Positions 1 through 5,231 of a stretch of 9,882 nucleotides of DNA are shown here, piece by piece. The first letter of the stretch is position 1, and each line of letters starts with the position of its first letter. Where the stretch lies: positions 1-9,882 of the forward strand of contig CAMDAY010000066.1 of assembly GCA_945888895.1 (NCBI GenBank), written 5' to 3'. The translations under genes and the position numbers were made by a program. The stretch is from Dehalococcoides mccartyi (GTDB lineage Bacteria; Chloroflexota; Dehalococcoidia; UBA2979). The notes under the pieces are model-generated. The model did no database searches. It saw only the letters and a program-made list of their open reading frames with translations, and was not told the origin of the DNA.

Positions 1-361
1 CGAGGCTGCCACGCACCGCGGCGTGAACCCGGCCGACCTCATCGCCGAGGTACGCGCGCGCGTCCCCCACACGATCCGCATCGAGGTCGAAGCGGACACG
101 CCGCACCTCGCGCGGGCGGCCGCGGCGGGCGGTGCGGACTCCGTGCTGCTCGACAACATGCCGCCCGACATGATGCGCGCGATCGTCGAAGAGCACCGCA
201 CGAACCCTCGGACCGCACACGTCCTGTTCGAGGCATCCGGCGGCGTCCGCATCGAGACGATCGCGGCGATCGCAGCGACGGGCGTCGACCTCATCTCGGT
301 CGGCGCGCTCACCCACTCCGCGTCCGCCCTCGATATCTCGCTCGACGTGCGGCCCGCATGA
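1..361 (+). CDS. nadC: Nicotinate-nucleotide pyrophosphorylase (carboxylating), C-terminal part
   Basis: Quinolinate phosphoribosyltransferase converts quinolinate and PRPP to nicotinate mononucleotide, CO2 and diphosphate in de novo NAD synthesis. Only the last 119 codons are present. The reading frame is open from base 2 at the window edge, so the GTG at 23 is an internal valine and not the start. The visible part is the C-terminal half of the alpha/beta barrel: an IEVEADT strand carrying an acidic residue, VLLDNM with the conserved aspartate, FEASGG, and the closing ISVGALTHSASALDISLD, which is near-invariant in NadC. No defect is visible and it stops normally with TGA. The 109-nt gap to the next gene holds a hairpin repeat, so co-transcription with the downstream kinase is uncertain. 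The family assignment is very secure. Confidence 0.95.
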   Translation, partial: EAATHRGVNPADLIAEVRARVPHTIRIEVEADTPHLARAAAAGGADSVLLDNMPPDMMRAIVEEHRTNPRTAHVLFEASGGVRIETIAAIAATGVDLISVGALTHSASALDISLDVRPA

Positions 362-390
362 CTGTGAACGTCGCACCACGAGATTCCGAC

Positions 391-427
391 CCCCTCGCCC
401 ATTTATGGGAGAGGGTTGGGGCGAGGG
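391..427. repeat. Pyrimidine/purine inverted repeat (interspersed hairpin element)
   Basis: CCCTCGCCC at 392-400 pairs perfectly with GGGCGAGGG at 419-427 around an 18-nt loop that itself contains GGGAGAGGG. The make-up (C-rich pyrimidine arm, G-rich purine arm) resembles interspersed REP-like elements common in high-GC genomes. The hairpins at 1069-1237 share the style. There is no U-run after the right arm, so it is a poor classical terminator. When read in the kinase frame it gives a meaningless MGEGWGEG peptide, which is why an upstream start for the next gene is not accepted. Confidence 0.55.
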
Positions 428-470
428 CCTCTGCCTGCGCACGCCCCGATCGCCCGACGCGCGAGGCCGC

Positions 471-1016
471 ATGAACCAGGTCATCGTGATCTCCGGCCCG
501 CCCGGTGCGGGCAAGACCTCCGTCGGCGAGGCGCTCATCGAGCGGTTCGACCGCATGCTGCTCGTCGAGGTCGAGGACGTGCGCCACATGGTGAAGGCGG
601 GCTTCCGCCAGCCGTGGGCGGGCGACCAGCAGACGCGCGAGCAACTGGAGCTGGCGATCCGCAACGTCTGCGCGATCGCCCGCGAGTCGATCGCGGCGCG
701 CTACTCCGTGGTAATCGTGGACGTCGTCCTCCCGTGGCAGGCCGAGCTGTACCGCGAGCTCCTCGCGCCGCTGGCGCCCGCCGCGCCGCTCCACTTCGTC
801 ACACTGCTCCCCAGCCTCGGTGCCACGCTGCAACGCGACGCGACGCGCGGCGCAGAATCGATCCCCGACCGCGTGCGCGCGGTCCACGCCGAGCTGACCG
901 CCGATCGAGGCGCGCTGCCCGGCGCGATCCTCGACACCTCGGATGACGCGAGCGCGGCGCTCACCGCCGACCGCGTGCAGGACCTCGTCGCGCGGGGCGC
1001 GTCGTTGCTGGGGTAG
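471..1016 (+). CDS. P-loop (AAA_33-type) kinase, substrate unknown
   Basis: This 181-residue protein is a small cytoplasmic P-loop NTPase. The Walker A motif GPPGAGKT lies at residues 9-16, right after a hydrophobic first strand (VIVIS), and a second strand VVIVDVV carries a Walker B-like aspartate. The layout is that of the AAA_33/zeta-toxin-like/gluconokinase-like small kinases: VEVEDVRHMV after the first helix, then a helical lid, and a basic segment around LQRDATRG and PDRVR. It most resembles stand-alone AAA_33 proteins, whose substrates are mostly unknown. I chose the ATG at 471 because it puts the P-loop near the N-terminus and has GAGG 4 nt upstream. The in-frame ATG at 405 would add 22 residues encoded by a hairpin repeat. 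The gene is convergent with dtd. Kinase or NTPase fold is secure, the reaction is not. Confidence 0.8.
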   Translation: MNQVIVISGPPGAGKTSVGEALIERFDRMLLVEVEDVRHMVKAGFRQPWAGDQQTREQLELAIRNVCAIARESIAARYSVVIVDVVLPWQAELYRELLAPLAPAAPLHFVTLLPSLGATLQRDATRGAESIPDRVRAVHAELTADRGALPGAILDTSDDASAALTADRVQDLVARGASLLG

Positions 1017-1068
1017 CGCCTTCCGCGCGACCCGGTGGAGGTGCTTGAGCGGGGCGGCCATCCCCCTG

Positions 1069-1093
1069 CCCCCTTCCCTGCGCGGGAAGGGGG
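1069..1093. repeat. Hairpin 1 of the convergent intergenic cluster
   Basis: This is a perfect 10-bp stem, CCCCCTTCCC at 1069-1078 with GGGAAGGGGG at 1084-1093, with a 5-nt loop. It has the same pyrimidine-arm/purine-arm design as the element at 391-427. It lies 52 nt after the kinase stop codon. No run of T follows, so a role as a simple intrinsic terminator is doubtful. Confidence 0.6.
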
Positions 1094-1099
1094 ATGAAT

Positions 1100-1122
1100 T
1101 GTTGGGGGTGAAGCCCCCAACA
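1100..1122. repeat. Hairpin 2 of the convergent intergenic cluster
   Basis: TGTTGGGGG at 1100-1108 pairs with CCCCCAACA at 1114-1122 (9 bp) around the 5-nt loop TGAAG. It starts 6 nt after hairpin 1, so the two look like parts of one composite element. Confidence 0.6.
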
Positions 1123-1146
1123 GGCCCCTGATCTTTGACCGAGATG

Positions 1147-1171
1147 GACGAAGGGGCTTCGCCCCTTCGTC
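1147..1171. terminator. Hairpin 3, candidate terminator for the kinase gene
   Basis: GACGAAGGGGC at 1147-1157 pairs perfectly with GCCCCTTCGTC at 1161-1171 (11 bp, 3-nt loop). On the + strand it is followed by TTCAACTTCT, which is pyrimidine-rich but not a true U-tract. Its place between convergent genes suits a transcription barrier for the + strand. It could equally be the third unit of an interspersed repeat. Confidence 0.4.
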
Positions 1172-1190
1172 TTCAACTTCTCCCGCGCCG

Positions 1191-1237
1191 GGGGGTAGGG
1201 GGGCCGCCCCACGCAAGCTACCCGCCCCCCTACTCCC
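1191..1237. terminator. dtd: Hairpin 4, candidate terminator overlapping the dtd stop
   Basis: The arms 1191-1204 and 1224-1237 form 14 consecutive pairs including one G-T, with a core of GTAGGGGGGC against GCCCCCCTAC. The loop is 19 nt. The right arm includes the dtd stop codon (CTA at 1230-1232 on the + strand), so the structure forms at the very 3' end of the dtd message. It lacks a U-tract. A barrier to RNA polymerase or 3' end protection is inferred only from position and strength. Confidence 0.4.
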
Positions 1238-1715
1238 GCCGAGGACGCTCGCGATCCGCGCTGTCGAGGATGATCGTGACCGGGCCATCGTTCTCCGACT
1301 CCACGAGCATGTGTGCGCCGAAGCGGCCCTCCTCCACCCGGAGGCCGCGGGCGCGGAGCGCGTCACGGACGCCATCGACGAGCGGAGCGGCGAGGTCCGG
1401 CGGCGCCGCGTCGGTGAAGGCCGGTCGGCGGCCTCGACGGGTGTCGGCGTAGAGCGTGAACTGCGAGACGAGGAGCACGGCACCGTCTGCGCCGAGATCC
1501 TCGACGCTGCGGTCCATACGAGCTTCGGCGTCGGTACCGGGCGCTCCGGGGAAGAGGCGCAGCTCCGCGATCTTACGGGCGCACCACTCCACCTCGGACG
1601 GGCCATCGCCGGGCGCGACGCCGAGGTAGACGAGCAGGCCCGCCTCGATCGCCCCGGTCTCGGTGCCGGCGACGGTAACGCGGGCGCGGCGGACGCGCTG
1701 GACAACGGCGCGCAT
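1230..1715 (-). CDS. dtd: D-aminoacyl-tRNA deacylase
   Basis: Dtd hydrolyses the ester bond of D-aminoacyl-tRNAs (and glycyl-tRNA-Ala), which keeps D-amino acids out of proteins. The 161-residue product has the full family pattern: the MRAVVQRV start, the catalytic-site SQFTL motif at residues 84-88, and FGAHMLVE followed by NDGPVT with the Gly-cisPro pair at 144-145 that enforces chirality. The length matches the usual 145-160 residues plus a short charged tail (RERPRRE). It starts at the ATG read from 1715. A GAGG lies about 12 nt upstream, which is rather far, so translation may depend on coupling to the preceding gene. It lies 39 nt downstream of the fmdB-type gene on the same strand, and the two probably form one transcript. 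Assignment is secure. Confidence 0.96.
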   Translation of the reverse strand: MRAVVQRVRRARVTVAGTETGAIEAGLLVYLGVAPGDGPSEVEWCARKIAELRLFPGAPGTDAEARMDRSVEDLGADGAVLLVSQFTLYADTRRGRRPAFTDAAPPDLAAPLVDGVRDALRARGLRVEEGRFGAHMLVESENDGPVTIILDSADRERPRRE

Positions 1716-1754
1716 CAGCGGCTCGCCATCCTCGAAGGCATCGGGGCGTCGAGG

Positions 1755-2081
1755 CTAGTCGTCGGACGAGGTGCTGGCCGCCGTCGAGGACGACGACGAG
1801 TTCGACGAGTCGGAGGACGACGACTCGGAGGAGGAGGACTCGCTCGACTTCGGCGGGGTCTTGGAGCGGACGCCCTTGGTGCCGTCGCCACCAGAGCTGC
1901 TGGAATCGCCGCGGCCGGAGGTCTTGTAGAAGCCGCCGGACTTGAACACGAGCGGCGGGGCGACAAGGACGCGACGAGCGGGCTTGCCGCAGCGCTCGCA
2001 GGGGTGCTCGACCGGCGAGTTGAACGGCTGCTGCAGTTCGTACTTATGTCCGGCTTCGCACCGGTAGTCGTACCGCGGCAT
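1755..2081 (-). CDS. FmdB-family zinc-ribbon protein with Ser-rich tail
   Basis: This 108-residue protein begins with the FmdB/CxxC_CXXC_SSSS regulatory-domain pattern: MPRYDYRCEAGH, then CERCG and RRVL at residues 28-39. The likely metal ligands are Cys8, His12, Cys28 and Cys31, where many family members have a second CxxC in place of Cys-x3-His. A conserved KSGGFYKT segment at 47-54 completes the domain. From about residue 59 onward the protein is low complexity, and 20 of the last 30 residues are serine, mixed with Glu and Asp. The family is small and named after an operon regulator in Methylophilus, but its role in most bacteria is unknown. The ATG at 2081 has GGAG 5 nt upstream. It is the first gene of a likely two-gene unit with dtd and is divergent from rpsB. 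Confidence 0.88.
   Translation of the reverse strand: MPRYDYRCEAGHKYELQQPFNSPVEHPCERCGKPARRVLVAPPLVFKSGGFYKTSGRGDSSSSGGDGTKGVRSKTPPKSSESSSSESSSSDSSNSSSSSTAASTSSDD
1758..1847 (-). repeat. Serine-codon low-complexity tract in the FmdB-type gene
   Basis: These 90 bases encode residues 79-108 of the zinc-ribbon protein. They consist largely of repeated serine codons with interspersed Glu/Asp/Asn/Thr. On the + strand the tract reads as runs of GAG, GAC and TCG-like triplets. Such imperfect triplet tracts change length readily by slippage. The frame stays open to the stop. Confidence 0.6.
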
Positions 2082-2350
2082 GTGTACTCCAGATACTCGC
2101 CTGACCCGTCTACGTTACGTCACGCAGAGCGGGCGGAACAGGCGGCAAGTGTACGGAGCCGTCCGATCAGTGACAACGAGGTTGCCTCGGGGGCCCTCGA
2201 CACCGCAGTTGCCCGCGAGGCCTCCGCCCAGCCATACTGATTGTTCGCACAGGTCAATCTTGAGCGACGAACCACAACCGCTGACGCCAGCCCGCGCGCA
2301 CCAGCACGGGTAAATCTACGCGCCGGCCGATTTGAGAACAGGAGACCTCT
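2082..2350. promoter_or_regulatory. Divergent intergenic region between fmdB-type gene and rpsB
   Basis: This 269-nt stretch holds the control regions of both divergent units. Besides the rpsB promoter candidate it has a TAACGT box on the - strand about 25 nt before the fmdB-type start. It also has a possible hairpin in which GCCTCGGGG at 2184-2192 pairs with CCC/CGAGGC at 2212-2221 with one bulged G. This hairpin overlaps the -35 box and so would not be in the rpsB message if the promoter is right. A strong ribosome-binding site, GGAG at 2341-2344, lies 6 nt before the rpsB ATG. I see no tRNA or known riboswitch. Confidence 0.4.
2209..2238 (+). promoter_or_regulatory. Candidate sigma70-type promoter for rpsB
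   Basis: TTGCCC at 2209-2214 and CATACT at 2233-2238 are separated by 18 nt, and each matches the sigma70 consensus at four of six positions. Transcription would start near 2245 and give a leader of about 105 nt before rpsB. It is the best-placed promoter-like pair I found in the 269-nt divergent region. Prediction by eye in GC-rich DNA is weak. Confidence 0.35.
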
Positions 2351-3154
2351 ATGGCCGCTGGTATTTCCATGCGCCAGATGCTGGAGGCGGGCGTCCACTT
2401 TGGACACCAGACCCGCCGCTGGAACCCGCACATGAAGCGGTTCATCTTCACCGAGCGCAACGGCATCCACATCCTTGACCTCGCGCAGACCGTCCAGCGC
2501 CTCGACAACGCCCTCGAGAAGGTGCGCGAGGTGGTGTCGGCCGGCGACCAGGTGCTCTTCGTCGGGACGAAGAAGCAGGCCCAGGGCATCATCGCCCAGG
2601 AGGCCCTGCGCGCCGGGATGCCCTTCATCAACACGCGCTGGCTGGGTGGCACGCTCACCAACTTCAGCACGATCACCAAGCGCATCGACCACTTCAAGTC
2701 GCTCGAGCAGCGCGTCGAGGGTGGCGAAGAGGCGCTCGAGGCGCAGGGCTTCACCAAGCGCGAGCGCATGGTGCTGGCCAAGGAGTTCGAGCGCCTGACG
2801 CGCTCGTTCGCCGGCCTGCGTAACATGACCCGCCTGCCCGGCCTGCTCTTCATCGTCGACCCGACGATGGAGGAGAACGCCGTGAAGGAGGCGAACCGCG
2901 CCGGCATCCCGATCATCGCGATGTGCGACACGAACGCCGACCCGGACGTGATCCAGTTCCCGATCCCCTCGAACGACGACGCGATCCGCGCCATCCAGCT
3001 GATGACGGCCCGCATCGCGGACGCCTCGCTGGAGGGCATCGCCGTCGGCGAGGTCGAGCAGCAGTTCCAGGCCGCCGCCGCGCCGTCCGAGGCGCCCGCT
3101 GCTCCTGAGGCTGCAGCTCCTGAGGCTGGGGGCCCGGAAGCCGCCGCCGAGTAG
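2351..3154 (+). CDS. rpsB: 30S ribosomal protein S2
   Basis: S2 binds late to the 30S subunit between head and body and is needed for S1 recruitment and mRNA binding in many bacteria. The 267-residue product carries the family signatures from the N-terminus: MRQMLEAGVHFGHQTRRWNPHM, VLFVGTKKQAQ, INTRWLGGTLTNF, FIVDPTMEENAVKEANRAGIP-type segment and CDTNADPD followed by IPSNDDA. The last 35 or so residues are an Ala/Pro/Glu-rich tail, as in many S2 proteins from high-GC bacteria. GGAG lies 6 nt before the ATG. It is the first gene of the translation pair rpsB-tsf, with 72 nt before tsf. S2 commonly regulates its own operon, but no leader element of a known class is recognisable here. Confidence 0.98.
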   Translation: MAAGISMRQMLEAGVHFGHQTRRWNPHMKRFIFTERNGIHILDLAQTVQRLDNALEKVREVVSAGDQVLFVGTKKQAQGIIAQEALRAGMPFINTRWLGGTLTNFSTITKRIDHFKSLEQRVEGGEEALEAQGFTKRERMVLAKEFERLTRSFAGLRNMTRLPGLLFIVDPTMEENAVKEANRAGIPIIAMCDTNADPDVIQFPIPSNDDAIRAIQLMTARIADASLEGIAVGEVEQQFQAAAAPSEAPAAPEAAAPEAGGPEAAAE

Positions 3155-3168
3155 CTCGCCTCGGCGAG
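3155..3168 (+). terminator. Small hairpin after rpsB, possible attenuator
   Basis: CTCGC pairs with GCGAG around CTCG (or 6 bp with a 2-nt loop) directly after the rpsB stop codon, and TTCTGTTT follows. This looks like a weak intrinsic terminator that could lower tsf expression relative to rpsB. A second small stem, GGGCGC at 3187-3192 with GCGCCC at 3199-3204, follows before tsf. Both are short and may mean nothing. Confidence 0.3.
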
Positions 3169-3226
3169 TTCTGTTTATCCAGACACGGGCGCCTGCGCGC
3201 GCCCCCGGACGCACGAGGATAGGGAC

Positions 3227-3730
3227 ATGGCAGTCAGCACTGAGGACGTGAAGAAGCTCCGCGAGGAGACCGGCGCTGGCGTCATGGACGCCAAGCGCGC
3301 GCTGGACGAGGCCGAGGGCAACTTCGAGAAGGCCAAGGCGGTCCTGCGCGAGCGCGGGATGGCCGCGGCGGCGAAGCGCTCCGAGCGTGAGACCGGCCAG
3401 GGCGTCGTGGAGGCCTACATCCACGGCGGCGGGCGCATCGGCGTCATCGTCGAGGTGCAGTGCGAGACGGACTTCGTCGCGCGCACCGACGGCTTCCGCC
3501 AGCTCGCCAAGGACGTGGCGATGCAGATCGCGGCGATGAACCCGCTGGCGCTCACGCCGGAGGAAGTCCCTGCCGAGCACAACGGCACCGCCGAAGAGAA
3601 CGCGCTGCTCACGCAGAACTTCATCAAGGACGGCAGCCGCACCATCCAGCAACTGGTCCAGGATGTGGTCGCCACCACCGGCGAGAACGTCCGTATCGCT
3701 CGCTTCTCGCGGTTCGAGCTCGGGGCCTAG
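3227..3730 (+). CDS. tsf: Elongation factor Ts
   Basis: EF-Ts is the guanine nucleotide exchange factor that regenerates EF-Tu-GTP. The 167-residue protein has the N-terminal UBA-like domain (KKLREETGAGVMDAKRALDEAEGN, residues about 9-33) and one core subdomain with the signature CETDFVAR at 79-86, where Asp82 and Phe83 are the residues that wedge into the EF-Tu G domain in known structures. It is far shorter than the 283-residue E. coli protein, and lacks the second core subdomain and coiled-coil. Such short forms are normal in Thermus, Chloroflexota and relatives, so it is not a truncation, and the stop is followed by a strong hairpin. The ATG has GAGG 8 nt upstream. Assignment is secure. 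Confidence 0.97.
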   Translation: MAVSTEDVKKLREETGAGVMDAKRALDEAEGNFEKAKAVLRERGMAAAAKRSERETGQGVVEAYIHGGGRIGVIVEVQCETDFVARTDGFRQLAKDVAMQIAAMNPLALTPEEVPAEHNGTAEENALLTQNFIKDGSRTIQQLVQDVVATTGENVRIARFSRFELGA

Positions 3731-3782
3731 CCCGCGCGCCGCAAGGCGCTGGAGCACTCGGGAGAACGCAACGTTCATCACA

Positions 3783-3813
3783 CGGCGCCCGCTCACACGT
3801 TGGGCGGGCGCTG
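3783..3813. terminator. Strong hairpin between tsf and frr
   Basis: The arms 3783-3795 and 3801-3813 form 13 consecutive pairs, with two G-T pairs and a core of GCGCCCGC against GCGGGCGC, closed by a 5-nt loop. It lies 52 nt after the tsf stop. TGCGTTATCGTCAGTT follows, which is only partly T-rich. It is a plausible end of the rpsB-tsf transcript. If so, frr and the genes after it need their own start site within the remaining 45 nt, or depend on read-through. Confidence 0.45.
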
Positions 3814-3858
3814 CGTTATCGTCAGTTCGGGGCCAATACCGGCCCGGTGGAGGACACG

Positions 3859-4416
3859 ATGACCGAAGAGATCCTCCTGGAGAGCGAAGAGCGGATGGAC
3901 GCCGCGTTGCAGGCGTTCCGTCGTGACCTCGCCTCGGTACGCACGGGGCGCGCCTCGACCTCGCTCATCGAGCACCTGGGCGTCGACCTGTACGGCCAGC
4001 GGATGCAGCTGATCCAGCTCGCCAACCTCGGCGCGCCCGAGGCGCAGTTGCTGACGATCACCCCGTACGACCGAGGCTCCGTCGACGCGATCATTCGCGC
4101 GATCCAGGCGAGCGACCTCGGCATCATGCCGCAGAGCGACGGGCGCATCATCCGCCTGCCGATCCCCGCACTCACCGAGCAGCGGCGCAAGGAGTTCGTG
4201 AAGCAGGTGCAGGCGAAGGCCGAGGAAGGCCGCGTCTCCATCCGCAACGCCCGCCGTCACGCCAACGACGAGCTGAAGAAGCTCGTCCGCGCCGGCGAGG
4301 TGTCCGAGGACGACGAGCGCCACGCGAACGGCGAGGTCGACGCGCTCACCTCGAAGTACATCGAGCAGCTGGACGCCGCGGCCCGGGAGAAGGAGCGCGA
4401 GCTCCTGGAGGTCTAG
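3859..4416 (+). CDS. frr: Ribosome recycling factor
   Basis: RRF, with EF-G, splits the post-termination ribosome so that it can start again. The product is 185 residues, the same length as in E. coli. Visible family features are SVRTGRAS in the first helix region, ITPYDRGSVDAIIRAIQASDLGI-type domain II, and IRLPIPALTEQRRKEFVK leading into the long charged helices, ending in KEREL. The ATG at 3859 has GGAGG 5 nt upstream. The frame stays open far upstream, but that part overlaps tsf and has no family similarity. The stop codon overlaps the ribosome-binding region of uppS, and only 1 nt separates the genes. In many genomes pyrH lies just before frr, but here it does not. Confidence 0.97.
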   Translation: MTEEILLESEERMDAALQAFRRDLASVRTGRASTSLIEHLGVDLYGQRMQLIQLANLGAPEAQLLTITPYDRGSVDAIIRAIQASDLGIMPQSDGRIIRLPIPALTEQRRKEFVKQVQAKAEEGRVSIRNARRHANDELKKLVRAGEVSEDDERHANGEVDALTSKYIEQLDAAAREKERELLEV

Positions 4417-4417
4417 C

Positions 4418-5224
4418 GTGGTCGTCACGTCCCGGACGGAGTCGCCGGAGGCCGAGCCGTCGGGATCCGGGCTCCCGCTGCCCGAGCTGACCTCGCGCCC
4501 GCGCCACGTCGCGATCATCATGGACGGCAACGGACGCTGGGCGAGGGCGCGTGGCCTCGGACGGTCCGAGGGGCACCGCGCGGGCGCCGAGGCCATCCGC
4601 CCGGTCATCGAGCGCCTCGCGGCGCACGGCGTCGAGGTGCTGACGCTCTTCGGCTTCTCGACCGAGAACTGGGGCCGCCCCCGCGCCGAGGTGCAGACGA
4701 TCCTCCGCCTCGGCGGCGAGTTCATCGACCGCTACCTCGACGAGCTGCACCGGCAGGGCGTCCAGCTGCGCCACCTCGGCGACCCGGAGCGGCTGCCCGC
4801 CGCGCTCCAGAAGCGCGTGCGACACGCCGTCGAGCGCACCGCGCACAACGACCGGATGATCGTGAACCTCGCGTTCAACTACGGCGGCCGCGCCGACATC
4901 GTCGACGCCGTGCGGCGGCTCGTCGAGGAAGGCGTGCCGGCAGCGCTGATCACCGAGGACGCGATCACCTCACGCCTGGCGACCGCGGGGCTGCCGGAGC
5001 CGGACCTCCTGATCCGCACCGGGGGCGAGCGGCGCGTGTCGAACTTCCTCGTCTGGCAGAGCAGCTACTCCGAGTACTACTTCACCGACCTGCAGTGGCC
5101 GGACTTCGACGCCGCCGCCGTGGACGCAGCGCTCCTCGAGTACGCCTCGCGCCGCCGCCGCTTCGGGCGTGTCGACGACGGCGTCGAGGACAGCGATACC
5201 GCGATCACCGGCACGGGGGGCTGA
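4418..5224 (+). CDS. uppS: Undecaprenyl diphosphate synthase (cis-prenyltransferase)
   Basis: UppS condenses isopentenyl diphosphate units onto farnesyl diphosphate to give undecaprenyl diphosphate, the lipid carrier for peptidoglycan and surface glycans. The 268-residue protein has all the family motifs: HVAIIMDGNGRWA at 30-42 with catalytic Asp36, GHRAG, FGFSTENWGRP near 78-88, FNYGGR, and the C-terminal DLLIRTGGERRVSNFLVWQ segment with Arg200, Arg206, Ser208 and Glu219, which line up with E. coli Arg194, Arg200, Ser202 and Glu213. About 27 Pro/Glu-rich residues precede the fold. The GTG start has GGAGG 6 nt upstream, within the end of frr. Some homologs make shorter cis-prenyl chains, and product length cannot be read from sequence. 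The tail after about residue 250 is acidic and unremarkable. Confidence 0.96.
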   Translation: MVVTSRTESPEAEPSGSGLPLPELTSRPRHVAIIMDGNGRWARARGLGRSEGHRAGAEAIRPVIERLAAHGVEVLTLFGFSTENWGRPRAEVQTILRLGGEFIDRYLDELHRQGVQLRHLGDPERLPAALQKRVRHAVERTAHNDRMIVNLAFNYGGRADIVDAVRRLVEEGVPAALITEDAITSRLATAGLPEPDLLIRTGGERRVSNFLVWQSSYSEYYFTDLQWPDFDAAAVDAALLEYASRRRRFGRVDDGVEDSDTAITGTGG

Positions 5225-5231
5225 CCGGCCC

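Noticed and set aside
405..470. Upstream ATG at 405 as the start of the P-loop kinase
   Set aside because: The extra 22 residues come from a hairpin repeat, and the ATG at 471 has a ribosome-binding site and places the Walker A motif at the normal position.
1758..1847. Tandem repeat or CRISPR-like array
   Set aside because: The tract is an in-frame serine-rich coding segment with imperfect triplets, without spacers or repeat units of CRISPR length.
2082..2350. A known riboswitch or ribosomal-protein leader upstream of rpsB
   Set aside because: Only short stems were found and none matches a leader class I know. The main hairpin would lie upstream of the proposed transcription start.
2120..3796. 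A 558-codon open frame on the - strand opposite rpsB and tsf
   Set aside because: It lies antisense to two unmistakable conserved genes. Long antisense frames are expected in GC-rich DNA, and the translation is Arg/Ala/Leu/Asp-rich with no recognisable domain.
5169..5231. GTG at 5169 as the start of cdsA
   Set aside because: It would add 21 polar residues overlapping uppS. The GTG at 5232 gives the normal membrane-helix start, though the weak ribosome-binding sites leave some doubt.
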